Source: Girardinichthys multiradiatus (Eukaryota > Chordata > Actinopteri > Cyprinodontiformes > Goodeidae). From it: a stretch of 64,000 bases of DNA. Position numbers and translations under genes: made by a program. Below are positions 1 to 12,189 of this stretch, in pieces. The stretch is taken from positions 25,195,093-25,259,092 of the forward strand of contig NC_061797.1 of assembly GCF_021462225.1 (NCBI RefSeq). The letters are read 5' to 3'. A model generated the notes under the pieces. It worked only from the letters and a program-made list of their open reading frames with translations, was not told where the DNA came from and made no database searches. Numbering within the stretch: position 1 is the first letter of the stretch; every line of letters begins with the position of its first letter.

Positions 1-1190
1 TAAAAATACATCAAATGAGTCCAGAGATGTATAGAAAATCTCAAATTGTCATAAATATAGCAAGTTTTGGGCCTTACCTTGGCAGTGGGCATTTTAAGAT
101 AGTCATACACATTTGTTTGGATTTGTTTTTATCTAAAATACTTCTTATTTTCATTCATTTCTCAAGAGTGAAATTTTGCCCTTGTATCTGCTGTGGAACA
201 TAAGGTTGACATGAACAAGAAGACACCTGACAGAACAAACAAAGATAACCACTTTGTCTGGTTCATGGTTCACTGTCTTTAATAAAGTTGGTTTTCAAAC
301 TCTTTTCTTTACACTTAGATGTTTGAGATCAGAGGGGAGGGTGCATTAGGAAGATATGTTAAAAAATATAAAAAATATATATCCATCATTACACTCACCA
401 TGATAAATATCATCACTATCATAGCCATCAGTAACATCATACATTATTACATCATCTATGTAATTTAATCTGCTACAGCACATGTGCTAAATGAATAGTC
501 CTACTTGAATTATTGCATTTATACGCTGTTTGAAATTATGAAAATAGGAATTTCCTTCTTCTACTTTTTTTTAAATACACTGTACAGTACAATGTACTGA
601 GATTTATTTTTTTGGCATACTATCTTTTGATCATAGTAGGGAAGCTGTGGTGAATGTTGAATGTTTATATATAACGATTTGGTCTAAACTGTTATATTTT
701 TAAACTATTTTTAAACTAGAGACTAAATGTGTGTGTTTGTGTGCAGGAACTAACTTTCTACTTTATAGTCAGAGTCAACCTGATGAGATATACAATGCAA
801 AGCAGAAATCACTGTGAACAGCTGTACAGATGAGTTTGTGCAGCAAAACAATGTGTGTGTTTTTTCTCCTCATTTAAGTGAATTATGACAGTAAATATAC
901 ACATACTTTCATGCTCCTGTAAATGTAAGATGCTTTTAAGTCATTTATATAGTTTGTACATTTGAAAACATGAGAAGAGCAGAGGAAAGACATTAACAAC
1001 TCTGAAGTTTTGACAGCAGCTTTTCAGCCTAATGTAACCCACATATACTGTAGTGTCAAATATTAGATGTAAACAGATTTAAACATCAGAACAGTTTGGG
1101 TTTGTGAAAGGTTATCTATTTTTAATATTATTTTACAGGAAAAATATATCCCCCTTAATCTACATTAAAATATATTTAAGTCCAAATGTC
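1..1190. other. Left flank without recognised gene
   Basis: AT-rich sequence with no open frame longer than about 60 codons and no recognisable exon or repeat. A minus-strand AATAAA lies near 603-608 (plus-strand TTTATT) and could serve the minus-strand cend1-like gene if its 3' UTR is long. Nothing else is supported. Confidence 0.5.
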
Positions 1191-1194
1191 TTTT

Positions 1195-2091
1195 GCATTT
1201 TATTTCCTTTGCCATGTCATGCTTGTATGTTCTGATTCTAAAAATGTTTAGTGATTCTAGGTTGTTAGAGGAAAGAAATCTCAGCCCAGGAAGTGCACAA
1301 ATGATAACAGTCAGCCAAAATATATGGGTTTCCTTTCGGATGAAAAACTGAATTAGGTCTTGATCTCATTATTACGTTTTTTTTACCTCTTTGCACATAC
1401 TGCTGTTAAATTCACTTTGCTTGTTTTCAACCCAAAATTGTTCAAAATCTATGCAGTCAGCTTCTGTTTCTGAGCCCAAAGAGGCTCAAAGATGCATGTC
1501 TAATCACAGTCATTATGAATCCCTAGCTACCTTGCAAGGTGTTCCTTTGGCCAAAACATGCAGAATATTCACAGTGCAAAAAGCTTTCCTCTACTTTCAC
1601 CAACTTCTTTACTCTAAAATAAACTAAAATAAAATAAAAGCCTAGAACTCAGACAGTCAAAGGACATTATTGATACAGAATACATTTTTTTTCACAACCT
1701 TTAAGCAAAATCACCTCCAAGAATGTATAAATATTGAAATTATGTATCAATATTTGTACAAACTGGAAAAAGTATGACATTAAACTGGATTTAGAGAGTT
1801 TAGGTGGCTATGTAATGCAGTGCAAGTTTTTTTCTTTTTTAAAAAAATGTTCTAATTACATTTTATATGCAATATTGTAGCAACTTCATGCATATACCAA
1901 GTATAGTTATGCTCCATATAAAGCCTTGTTTTAAGGTTATATTTGTTGATGCAGTACACGTGGAAACAGGCCAAGAAAAAAAACCTAAACAAGACAAACA
2001 AATATAAAAAAAAGCACAGACTGCTGTGTCTCCCCACCGCCCATCAAACCAGAAAAGTCTGTGAACCAGTCAACAATATTCTCATTTTGAT
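1195..2091 (-). other. cend1: Probable 3' UTR of the cend1-like gene
   Basis: Non-coding AT-rich sequence directly downstream of the stop codon of the minus-strand cend1-like frame. A minus-strand AATAAA is present near position 1200 and could be the poly(A) signal. The end is inferred from that hexamer only; RNA reads are needed to place it. Confidence 0.3.
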
Positions 2092-2376
2092 TCAATTTCT
2101 CCTTGCTAGCAACAGCGCTCCCAGCAAAATGGCTCCTGCAGCGATAACAGCTCCACCAATAAGAAAGGGCTTCAGGTGTTCCAGAGAGTCTGTACCAGAG
2201 GCTTTGTCACCTGCTGCTGACTCAGCTTCTGCTGCTCCATCCTGGGACGGAGTAGGTTTCTCGGGCTCGGGGGCTGCAGGGGCAGGATCAGACTTGGGTG
2301 GTGCTGCTGGCTCTTTCTTTTCTGCTTTGGATGCTGCCTTGGGCGCTGAAGCCCCAGCCTTGGCCTTGGCTTCCAT
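2092..2376 (-). CDS. cend1: CEND1-like small tail-anchored protein, 94 residues
   Basis: Complete single-exon frame. Residues 1-65 are low-complexity and rich in Ala, Pro, Lys and Glu, as in the disordered N-terminal part of vertebrate CEND1 (cell cycle exit and neuronal differentiation protein 1). Residues about 70-91 form one hydrophobic, Gly/Ala-rich segment ending in a short basic tail (ARRN), the layout of a C-terminal tail anchor. Human CEND1 is longer (about 149 residues) but has the same order, a Pro/Ala/Lys-rich body followed by a C-terminal membrane helix and a basic end. The ATG lies just downstream of an inferred splice acceptor. CEND1 is known as a neuronal membrane protein promoting cell-cycle exit; this function is transferred by family. 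A diverged paralogue or another small tail-anchored protein is possible because low-complexity similarity is weak evidence. Confidence 0.62.
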   Translation of the reverse strand: MEAKAKAGASAPKAASKAEKKEPAAPPKSDPAPAAPEPEKPTPSQDGAAEAESAAGDKASGTDSLEHLKPFLIGGAVIAAGAILLGALLLARRN

Positions 2377-2442
2377 GGATTCAGGGACACAGGTTTGGTA
2401 TGCTCAGGAAGAGTCTTTAAAGGTCAGCTTTGTGCTGCTTCA
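2377..2442 (-). other. cend1: 5' UTR part of cend1-like coding exon, with splice acceptor
   Basis: Read on the minus strand, a T-rich tract ending in cgttag directly precedes position 2442, a good splice acceptor. About 66 bases of leader then run to the ATG at 2376. No upstream ATG was noticed in this leader. Confidence 0.5.
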
Positions 2443-3142
2443 CTAACGAAAAACAACAAACAGACAGATTATCCTTCCAATTAGCCCTTGACATCATGTT
2501 ATGTTCTCTGATTTGTGTGGTGAGAATAAAATATGTATGAGGCCCTGATAGCAGTGGTTATGACAATGGAGCCTGAAATGTGACCTTGGGAAAAAAATGG
2601 CATTGATGGTAGTACTCCACTGGCCATAGGAACATGAAAATGTGTATTTTGGTCACAGCTGTTGTGACATAACCAGCTACTGAAGAAGTCATCACATTCA
2701 CACCAGCTTCCTGTGTTAAGCTCTTTTCTTTGTTAAATCAGGCAATCAAGTAATTTACAAATGGAGTCAGGAGTAATAGTGCTAAGAGCTGTGCACCTTA
2801 TTGAATCTTTGTATTGTTGACCCTCACATGAGAATAGGCAGGTGCAAAATGAAAAATATTTAATATATTTCTCTGTCTTGCCCTCGGTCCGACTGCAAAA
2901 CCTCATGAGTCATATGTGCTATAAATGGACACCAAGATGGAGGAGAGAATGCATCGGTGGAAGAAGAAATAAATGAAAAAGCTAATGAGGTAAAATGAAG
3001 AGAAATAAATCAGGTTGAGACAGAATGCATCACAGCGTTTTGAATGTCACAAAATGTAGGCTGGAAGCATCTTGACAAAACATGTCCTCTGTTCCCGAAT
3101 CCTGCTGTGATGCGGTCTAAGAGGAAAATGGATATTGCTTAC

Positions 3143-3300
3143 CTTTCAAACTTTTGGGTTGAGATTAGAGGAATACACGGATGGACGAGGAGGCACAGCT
3201 CTGGAAGTTAAGATGTCCTTCATATAGGAAAATGAGCGACAGCAGAGAGATGGAGGACACTGAAAGGAAGAGGGAGGGGAATGAATAGAGAGCAGGATAG
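3143..3300 (-). other. cend1: Inferred non-coding first exon of the cend1-like gene
   Basis: On the minus strand the sequence reads TTTGAAAG followed by GTAAGC, a near-consensus splice donor with exon edge at 3143. Joined to the acceptor at 2442 it gives a 700-bp intron in the 5' UTR. The transcription start (placed near 3300) is a guess; no TATA box was identified. The exon is inferred from splice signals only. Confidence 0.4.
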
Positions 3301-3434
3301 ACTGGAATGTACCATCTGGTTGTCAAAAAAGGGGGGATTGTGACGTGTTTTATCCAAAAACCTTTATGGAAATATTGAGCATTATTTCAACCTATCAAAC
3401 TCAGTGAATCTACAGCTGTCACATATTTATTGAA

Positions 3435-3548
<114 letters not shown>

Positions 3549-4099
3549 ATCAAAGGTTTGTCTGTTAGTATACTCCAGAGCTAATGTTAAAACCAAATAT
3601 TGTGCATATTTATTGTGTGAATGTAAATCTAATGGTTCAGGCACAAAGGATTTTCCTAACAAAACTAATAAACTATAACAACAAACTTAAACAGACTTGA
3701 CTGATGTTAGAGTTAAATCTGTAATAAACGCTGGACAACACTGAGATGGGTCCTGCGCATGAGCAGAACTTAAAAAACGAGGTTGTTCCAGTAGGCTGGT
3801 GTTTTCTTTAAACAATGTATTGTCACATTTTGAATCATAGCCTTCAGAAAAGACTGTCTTATCTGAGAGAGGAACAGTAAAAATAACACACACTGTCGGA
3901 TCTCCCTTGGGTCTTACTGGATGACATCACAGAGGGAGCGGCAACCTTTCAACACACACTACCCTCTTTGATCCAGTTGCAGAACCCCGGGATCCACAAA
4001 CCACTGGTGGCGCCATTTCTCAGCAAGATTCCCAAAGTGTCCACGGCATGCCGTGAATAAAAGCCACTGGATGAACGTAAATGAGCCATTCACGGTGTT

Positions 4100-4742
4100 T
4101 GCGCAGTTCTCCGTGGAATCAGAATAGCAAGTTAGTACGTATATTTCGGTAGGAAATGTCTCAGGGGATGGGCTTGATTGTCGGAATAAGGCTCCCTTCG
4201 TTTACTCCGTGGCAGGATTCGGGAGTTGTCCGGCTGATGGCACACTCGACCCATTAAACTACACCTTAAAACCCCGGAGCAGAACTCGTTCTGGTCGTGA
4301 AAAACGCGAAGGATTTTCTTTCTGAAATCAGCAGGAATCATCATGCCAAGCTCAGACGAAAGGCAATGGAAAATGATCCACGCTACTCCGTAAAGAGCCG
4401 CAGCCGAAGACGTGTTGCAAATCAGGCGGAGGACCGAGCTGTCAGCTCCGAGCGGTTTCGACACGGCCGCGTAATTAATTCGGCTGCTGGATGGTATGTT
4501 TCGGGTCTACCTGACACCTGGCAGATAAACGAGGAGGCTCCGGGGCTTTGATGTGTTGGGAGTCCATTCATGTGTCGGTTGTTGCAATGACGTCTGCATG
4601 GTTATTTTACATCAAACGGTGAGACATTTCAAAATTCATCCGAGCCCGATCCGGTGTCGGGAAGAGCAGGGCTGTGGGAAGGATATGGGAAAGAGAGCGG
4701 AACCGATGCAGTGGCTCTCGGCTAGGCATTGTCAACACACAG
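4100..4742 (+). promoter_or_regulatory. dagla: CpG-rich dagla promoter and non-coding first exon (donor at 4742)
   Basis: From about 4.1 to 4.7 kb CpG dinucleotides are frequent, in contrast to the AT-rich flanks, as expected for a vertebrate CpG-island promoter. The exon end is supported by CAACACACAG followed by GTGAGC at 4743, a strong donor. The next in-line acceptor upstream of the dagla ATG is at 27629/27630, so a first intron of about 22.9 kb follows. Mammalian DAGLA also starts with a non-coding exon and a long first intron (family knowledge). The transcription start is not visible. Short upstream frames starting at 4297 (84 codons) and 4553 would be leader uORFs if transcription begins upstream of them. 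The long minus-strand frame 4132-4464 is an antisense shadow. Confidence 0.55.
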
Positions 4743-5202
4743 GTGAGCAGCAGTAACACGATGACGATACTAACTATATTGTTGCACTGCCTGCAGCTAT
4801 GTATACACACAGGGCAGCCAGCTGTTTGAGACACATTTCTCCATGCTGATTGGATTACAGTGGACACTGTTTCTCACTGATTGATTTGTTGGATTCACAC
4901 GGAAGGATGCCACTGCTCCTCAGAGCTCAGTCAGCCATAACTTCAAGCTAATTATAAGTTGTATAAGATACTGGAACATAGGCAAAAACTTAACATTTTT
5001 CCACTATCAACACTAAAACTTTAATAATCTTTCTTAAAGTCTGTCCAGAGCTGTATTTTGGTTTTTATGTTCTTGGTCAAGCAAGGAATGCAGTTCCTAC
5101 CTGTATCTGTCAAGATCCCATTTTGTTCACAACTCGCATGGGAAATATGTGCTCTCAAAGGGCATGTGTCTCATGCAGCTTAAATGATCATAGATCAATC
5201 TT

Positions 5203-5578
5203 GGGGTTGCACCAATGAATCGTGCAAAGTCCCTTGGATCAGTTCTGATTTGTGATTGTCAGGTCAAATTCTGCAAAATCTGAACAGTTTTTCTTTTTGA
5301 TCAAATGCCTCAAAACTCAGACAGCGTGCAATTTGATGCATTTCTGAGTTTCAAAAACTAGATAGAAGTTAGGCACATTTACATTGATGCATAAATGGGA
5401 ATTGTCTTGTGAATTCATAATTTTCTGTTGGAAAGTACTACCTCTCTCAAGGAAGTGTTATAGTTCTTAGAATAAAAAAAATCTGAAATCGGCAGAAAAG
5501 ATCCCAAAAGAAAAACGGAAACTGGTGGTGCCATGCAAACGCCTGATTGGTGCATCTTTGATTAATTGCGTTAACTCT
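5203..5578. mobile_element. hAT-like non-autonomous element (MITE-like)
   Basis: The left edge GGGGTTGCACCAATGAATCG and the right edge containing GATTGGTGCATC are imperfect inverted repeats built on the TGCACCAAT word common at hAT-type ends in fish. The internal sequence resembles 12190-12500 (shared blocks around 'gatgcat.aatgggga' and 'atcggcag'). No coding capacity. Edges are approximate. Confidence 0.4.
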
Positions 5579-8500
5579 CCTTATCATTCTGCTGACTATG
5601 TTAACATATATGCAATATGAATACAGTCACTTAGCATACTGAGTAGTAGTTATATTTTTAGTTGTGAAAACATTTATTCTTTTGAAATGCATTCCCAAGG
5701 ATCATATTTGAGTAAGTGTGCATTCACATAGGACGGCATACATACAGCACACAATTTACATACTATCAGTGCAGGTGAGTTGAGCATACATTTTGGTCAT
5801 TGTGACATGTCATGTTTGCTTTATCAGTTTGTGTGAGGGTTTCTCAGATGAAACTTCCTCTTTTGCTGGAAACCCAGCTCCTACTTCTCATCAGTAATTC
5901 ACTAACGGAGATGAACCATGGCTTTCACAGTTGGTCTGTCTCTACCTGATTGCCGTAATTCCTGAGCAACGCTGCGGCCTTGCCAACACCACCACTAAAC
6001 CAACCAGGCCGTAGTTGCAACTGATGACTTTTTAAGCTCCAACTAAAGCAGCCCTCTTAACTTTATTATTTGAAACAAATGGTTTGTAGCAGATCTGTGG
6101 GAAGCTAGCAGTGCAATCCCACATCTAGTGCACTGACAACACAAAACAGACTACCCAGTGTTTCTGTTAAAGACGTTTCACATAAATATACTAGTTATCT
6201 CTGCATAGCAGACAAAGTGAGAACGGTAAAACAACAAATAACATACCGAACCCAAGCCTTTAACACTAATGCGGTGATAGTGTGTACAGGAACAACCAGG
6301 TTCAGTAAAAAGGGCTACACCTCTGTAGTAAAATAGCTGCAGCACAAACAGCAAAAAAAAAAAAAGCAGAAAAAAATATCTGTTCACTCACCAGTCTGTT
6401 GAAACTGAATGCACTATATTAGGATGAATCTGTCAAAATCTGTCTTTGTATTCTCATACGTGTCATTATAATCGTGCTCTTCTGTTTCATGCCGCTGTAG
6501 TTAAACGGCTTATTCTCAAGGCTTTTCCAGTTCCTTGTAGCCTTTTTGGACCACACATTTACCCCCAGTAGCAGAACGTCCTGGGTCAAACCGAGACTGG
6601 GCCTGTTAGCCAAGTTCAGCAATCCCAGCTGCTAACCTGAAAATAGCTTAAAAAAAAAATCTGAATTAATTAAACTTCACGTATTCCTTAAATCCTTTTT
6701 TAACAACTCATATCTTTTTATGGTATAGGTGTCTTTTAAAAGGGGAAAAGTTAAACTCACAACTATTTTAACCTGATTGAATTCTCTCACCAGTACCAGC
6801 TCTGTCTCGGGCAAAAAAATCATCACTAGTTCAGCTAGGATAACTTCAACCAGTATAGAAAATGCTCACTGACGATTAGGGATGGGCAATAACAAAATGT
6901 TGTGGTATTTACTGTAATTAATGATAAAAGCCACAGTAAAACCTGTTTTAAAAGTAATCCATGGCTTTTGGGCTAGATACCTATCACTGCGTAGTCAGAG
7001 GCTCATTAAAACAAGCACTTTTCTAAATATCCAACTCAACTAAAAAAAAAAAGGTTACATCACTCCAGCGGTTAAATTCAGCAGTCAGCTGCTGGGTTCT
7101 TAAACAACAACCTCTGGTTCATTGTTAATATCTCTAGATGACTAATTTTTATCAAAATTGATCAAAATCCGATTTGCTAATCAGAATTTACTCGGCTATT
7201 TAGTTTGATCCAGAAGGTATTTACACAGGAAGCAATACGAGTTGCTCATTATACACAGTTATGCTATAAGATAACCATCACTCATTATTTTAAGTTACTT
7301 AGAAACTGGTGATATAAAATATTGCTTAATTTCTACGTCTGCTTAGGGCATTCTCTGAATACCTTGAAAGCCCTGACGGCTCACCACAGCTCATTAATTT
7401 AATCAGATTTAACAGGACCTCAGCAAGGGTTTTTCTCTTGTCAGCTAATTAAAGACTGATCCTGGTCTGAAGATGAGGTCGCAGAGAGTACTTCAGTGAT
7501 TCAAGTGATGCTTTTCCAGTATTTGTTGTCTGGACAAATGCAAAGAAATCATGGCTAATGTCTTAATTTTGTGTATAACATCATGTTACATCAATAAAGC
7601 AGGGATTATTAATTTTAGATCGTTAAGTAGGTCAGTAAGGGCAGGTGTAATGTAACTAAATATATGACTCTTACATCACTACGGATTGGTTAAGCTGTAA
7701 CTGGCCAAAAGGTCATTTGAATATTTCTGTCGATTTGTAAACTAAAATATAAGGGCTCACACTGATTTGCCTTTCAGTCATCAACATTGCTTTTCAGGTT
7801 TTCTTGCAGGATTTTGCATTCCTGTCCCTTTTGTTGTCCTCTTTTACCTTATATGGCTTTGATGGGGAATATCTTATGCCAAGTGTATGATGATGTAATG
7901 GTTCTAGGTCCATAATGTATTGCTGTCTTTCATAAAACGCTATGTATAAAACCCGTTTTCTCAGTTGATGCTTTATTAGTCAGATGCAGGGTATTATTAC
8001 TATATCAGAAGTATGAAAAAATTCAGTTATTTCCTATCGGTAAGTTGTTTTTTAACAGTTGTTGCTACTGGAATGCAGATATATCATACTGTAGTTTCCC
8101 TGTATGGCCCAGGGATTGAGTTCTGTATGTAAGACTAACTTTGCTTTATCAGTTACTAATGCAACTAACACTTGGTTTGTTCTACTAAATGAGACAAACA
8201 GATGGTGTCTTTAGCACTCTGCCAAATGTTTTGGGGAAAGAAATGCTGTCGACAGTCACATTATGTCACTGAATAAAATATATACATGTGGCCAATCTTG
8301 AAAAGTAACATACTTTCTATTATTAGTATTAGCAAGAAAATCATATTTCTGTTGGATACAAATGTGCTTTTTCTCAATTTAATATGATTTACATTTTTGT
8401 AATAAAGTTCTAAAAAGTTAAGAAAATTTTTTCAAGTCAGTTGCTGTAGGCAGTCATGATGCTTTAGGCTGTTTAAGTTAAATAAGTGTCTTTTTCAGTG

Positions 8501-8584
8501 TACAGTTCACTTGAAAAACAAACACATTTGTAAGAGCGAACACTTTTAAAAATAAAAAACCTGCAATAGCCTGATTGCATAGTT

Positions 8585-8775
8585 GTGCTCCCCCTTAAAC
8601 TGATACTTTGTAGATTGACTTTTGGCATTCAGCCATGTTTGGTAGGAGTCCGGCCTCCCACATCATGACCTGACAATATTTTCCTGGTCTTGTAAAAGTT
8701 CTCGAAGTCTATCAAATTGTGACAGTGTCTGTTGTCCACAACCTTCTTCAGGTCATCCCATGGACACAGGTACTC
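8585..8775 (-). mobile_element. Degraded Tc1-like relic, 3' part, minus orientation
   Basis: The order 'gatactttgtag ... gtcaggtcatccc' matches, at low similarity, the reverse complement of the transposase C-terminal region and 3' end of a common fish Tc1 family also seen at 17.5-18.7 kb. Very degraded, with no open frame. Recognised by pattern memory only. Confidence 0.3.
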
Positions 8776-8818
8776 AATATGGTGGCAGCTAGAGTTCGGC
8801 GAGCGTGTGACGCGTCTG

Positions 8819-8826
8819 TGACGTCA
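8819..8826. promoter_or_regulatory. Palindromic CRE-like site TGACGTCA
   Basis: A perfect cAMP-response-element palindrome within a short GC-richer patch (about 8790-8840, with several CpGs) in dagla intron 1. A full CRE with CpG context is uncommon by chance in such AT-rich sequence, but a single 8-mer in 64 kb is weak evidence of function. Confidence 0.25.
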
Positions 8827-8876
8827 GCAGGAAGGCATGAATGAAATCAATTTAGGGCTCTCACCAGGAATTTATA

Positions 8877-8887
8877 CCCCCCCCCCC
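8877..8887. repeat. Poly-C run (11 bp)
   Basis: Directly visible homopolymer tract of C. A similar G run (about 10) is at 23240-23250. Both are likely length-variable; no function is inferred. Confidence 0.8.
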
Positions 8888-9744
8888 TTGAAGCTGACGA
8901 TTTTAGAAAGCTTTACTGTTGTTGTACCTGTTATTGCTGCAATTTTCTGACACTTTTAGAAGAAAGACATATCCGACCGTATGGAAGGTTTTGCTGTTGT
9001 GAAACTAAATGAGCGGCACTCATCACTTTTATTGCTGTAGCTCTGTTTTAAAAGGGCTTTTAGTAGACTTTGAGTAGAACGTTATACTGCAGGATCCGAT
9101 GGAGCAGGTAGCCCGACTAATTTCACAGATAATGGAGTATCAACTTGTTATACGTACGTTACTCTACAAAGAACGAAAAGATACAAAATTTCTCAAGAAA
9201 AGTACCTGAAAATAATATATTAGCAGCAACAGGAACAAGTACTGCTTTTCTGTTTTTTAAATTAAGGCAAATAGATGTTTTTGTTTTACATTTTTGAGCA
9301 ACACTGTGGTATTTTTATTCGACTTCGCCGTGAAAATCTCTTGCCAATCCATGCCTACCGCAAACAAGTCATTGCACACTGATGTCTTTAGTAACAATAC
9401 ACTGATTACCTTTTGCCAAACAGCTGTCTTTAGATTGTGTCTATGTATCACAATCCGTGAGCACCTGCATTGAAAAATATCAATACGGTGAGAAAAATTC
9501 AGCACACTGCTGAAAACCTGTGGCTCCATTGAAGTGTTGATTGGAGGGGAAAAACTTGCATTTTTTTTTTTCTTGGTGTTTGACCAGATAGGACCGCAAA
9601 TAAAGCCCTGCATGCTTGTAGGCAGTGAGGCACAGACAGGAAGGCAGACCACATATGTTGTCACCCTGAGACGCACACGAATGTTAGCAAACGCAACATT
9701 CATGGATGCACATGCAATCTCAGCTACGCATACTATCACATCGA

Positions 9745-10200
9745 CTGAAGGAAGAGAAAATGGAGTGGGAAGAGGTGAAAGGGATTGAGTGGGTGGTAGT
9801 GGGAGAAAAAGATGGAGAAAGAGGCAGAGGGAGAGTAGGAGTGAGTGGCACATGGCTTTCAGGCTAAAAAAAGATGAGCAGCATGCAACCAAAACCCAAA
9901 TCTGGATTAGCTAGATAAGGAAGAGGAGGGGGTCGAGGAGAGGCTAGAGGGGGAAAATGTAGGTTTCCTCTGCACCAAAAATGGTGCAGATGCACATGCT
10001 CACTTTCATGTTCATAAATGTCCTCTAAAATATTGAATACTGAATGAGTGTGTGGGTAGGAGCGAGCGTAAGGATGGGAAGAATGAAGATGTGAAAGAAA
10101 GAGGGTGAGATCTAGATGAGAGAGGGTGAGATTCTTTAGGATGGACAGAAAGCTGCTGTAGTGTGACACAATGGGGAGGGATGGGATAATTAGAGATGGC
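9745..10200. repeat. Purine-rich (GA-rich) low-complexity stretch
   Basis: The plus strand is strongly biased to A and G around 9745-9860, 9918-9960 and 10040-10200 (repeated 'gagaga', 'gggaga', 'gtgaga' words). This removes stop codons on the minus strand and produces long spurious Ser/Leu/Pro-rich minus frames at 9257-9892 and 9864-10445. No gene is supported. Confidence 0.6.
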
Positions 10201-10477
10201 AGCAACAGAAGAGCGAACAGTGTGACAAATGCCAGAGAGAATCTTGATCTGAGCAGTGTGAAACTCTGACCCAGGCACAAAAGAGACAGACTGGAGCAGA
10301 TGGATGGATGGCAGCGAGCAGAGGAGGTAGAGATTTGGGACAGCTCTGCACTCACACAGTCATGCCAAACCAACATAACTTCAACATTTTCTGCAGAGAT
10401 TCTTACTAGCCTGTCTGCATAGCACCCGACTGCATGCCAGGCCATTTTCAGCCTGTCTTTACTATCTCAAGCAAATA

Positions 10478-12087
10478 CAGGTCCTTCTCAAAATATTAGC
10501 ATATTGTGATAAAGTTCATTATTTTCCATAATGTAATGATGAAAATTTAACATTCATATATTTTAGATTCATTGTACACTAACTGAAATATTTCAAGTCT
10601 TTTATTGTCTTAATACGGATGATTTTGGCATACAGCTCATAAAAACCCAAAATTCCTATCTCACAAAATTAGCATATCATTAAAAGGGTCTCTAAACGAG
10701 CTATGAACCTAATCATCTGAATCAACAAGTTAACTCTAAACACCTGCAAAAGATTCCTGAGGCCTTTAAAACTCCCAGCCTGGTTCATCACTCAAAACCC
10801 CAATCATGGGTAAGACTGCCGACCTGACTGCTGTCCAGAGGGCCACTATTGACACCCTCAAGCAAGAGGGTAAGACACAGAAAGAAATTTCTGAACGAAT
10901 AGGCTGTTCCCAGAGTGCTGTATCAAGGCACCTCAGTGGGAAGTCTGTGGGAAGGAAAAAGTGTGGCAGAAAACGCTGCACAACGAGAAGAGGTGACCGG
11001 ACCCTGAGGAAGATTGTGGAGAAGGGCCGATTCCAGACCTTGGGGGACATGCGGAAGCAGTGGACTGAGTCTGGAGTAGAAACATCCAGAGCCACCGTGC
11101 ACAGGCGTGTGCAGGAAATGGGCTACAGGTGCCGCATTCCCCAGGTCAAGCCACTTTTGAACCAGAAACAGCGGCAGAAGCGCCTGACCTGAGCTACAGA
11201 GAAGCAGCACTGGACTGTTGCTCAGTGGTCCAAAGTACTTTTTTCGGATGAAAGCAAATTCTGCATGTCATTCGGAAATCAAAGTGCCAGAGTCTGGAGG
11301 AAGACTGGGGAGAAGGAAATGCCAAAATGCCAGAAGTCCAGTGTCAAGTACCCACAGTCAGTGATGGTCTGGGGTGCCGTGTCAGCTGCTGGTGTTGGTC
11401 CACTGTGTTTTATCAAGGGCAGGGTCAATGCAGCTAGCTATCAGGAGATTTTGGAGCACTTCATGCTTCCATCTGCTGAAAAGCTTTATGGAGATGAAGA
11501 TTTCATTTTTCAGCACGACCTGGCACCTGCTCACAGTGCCAAAACCACTGGTAAATGGTTTACTGACCATGGTATCACTGTGCTCAATTGGCCTGCCAAC
11601 TCTCCTGACCTGAACCCCATAGAGAATCTGTGGGATATTGTGAAGAGAACGTTGAGAGACTCAAGACCCAACACTCTGGATGAGCTAAAGGCCGCTATCG
11701 AAGCATCCTGGGCCTCCATAAGACCTCAGCAGTGTCACAGGCTGATTGCCTCCATGCCACGCCGCATTGAAGCAGTCATTTCTGCAAAAGGATTCCCGAC
11801 CAAGTATTGAGTGCATAACTGTACATGATGATTTGAAGGTTGACGTTTTTTGTATTAAAAACACTTTTCTTTTATTGGTCGGATGAAATATGCTAATTTT
11901 GTGAGATAGGAATTTTGGGTTTTCATGAGCTGTATGCCAAAATCATCCGTATTAAGACAATAAAAGACCTGAAATATTTCAGTTAGTGTGCAATGAATCT
12001 AAAATATATGAGTGTTAAATTTTCATCATTACATTATGGAAAATAATTAACTTTATCACAATATGCTAATATTTTGAGAATGACCTG
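10478..12087 (+). mobile_element. Tc1-family DNA transposon, copy 1, complete length 1610 bp
   Basis: The element begins CAGGTCCTTCTC and ends with the inverted counterpart GAGAATGACCTG, flanked on both sides by the TA dinucleotide target duplication typical of Tc1/mariner (10476-10477 and 12088-12089). The terminal inverted repeats are about 200 bp (10478-10678 and 11888-12087) and nearly identical. A second copy of the same length is at 43910-45519 in opposite orientation. The low divergence suggests a young insertion. It lies in dagla intron 1, same sense as the gene. Confidence 0.93.
10806..11810 (+). pseudogene. Tc1 transposase with one nonsense codon (copy 1)
   Basis: The frame spans 335 codons including the terminal stop. 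The N-terminal part (about residues 1-115) has paired helix-turn-helix DNA-binding features, including the [19 protein letters not shown] region and a basic GRKKCGRKR stretch. The catalytic domain shows Asp148 (FSDES), Asp238 (QHDLAPAH) and Glu273 (NPIENLW), the DD34E arrangement of Tc1 transposases. Codon 129 (11190-11192) is TGA where copy 2 encodes Trp, splitting the frame into 128 residues and a downstream remainder. There is no frameshift. An active transposase from this copy is unlikely. Confidence 0.93.
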
Positions 12088-12189
12088 TATTTGAGTTGTA
12101 GCTTTCTATTAATTATGAGGATAACACAAACTGGTTGCAAAACAGGGAAACAGCTTCTCCTGAAAGACTATATTGAGTATATATATTGA

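Noticed and set aside
1943..2446. 167-codon plus frame
   Set aside because: Antisense shadow of the minus-strand cend1-like coding exon with an Ala/Ser/Gly-rich mirror composition.
4132..4464. 110-codon minus frame in the CpG-rich region
   Set aside because: Antisense to the inferred dagla first exon; no family resemblance and CpG-rich DNA has few stops.
9257..10445. Long minus frames (211 and 193 codons) rich in Ser, Leu, Pro
   Set aside because: They arise because the plus strand is purine-rich and lacks minus-strand stops; no domain, splice context or plausible start.
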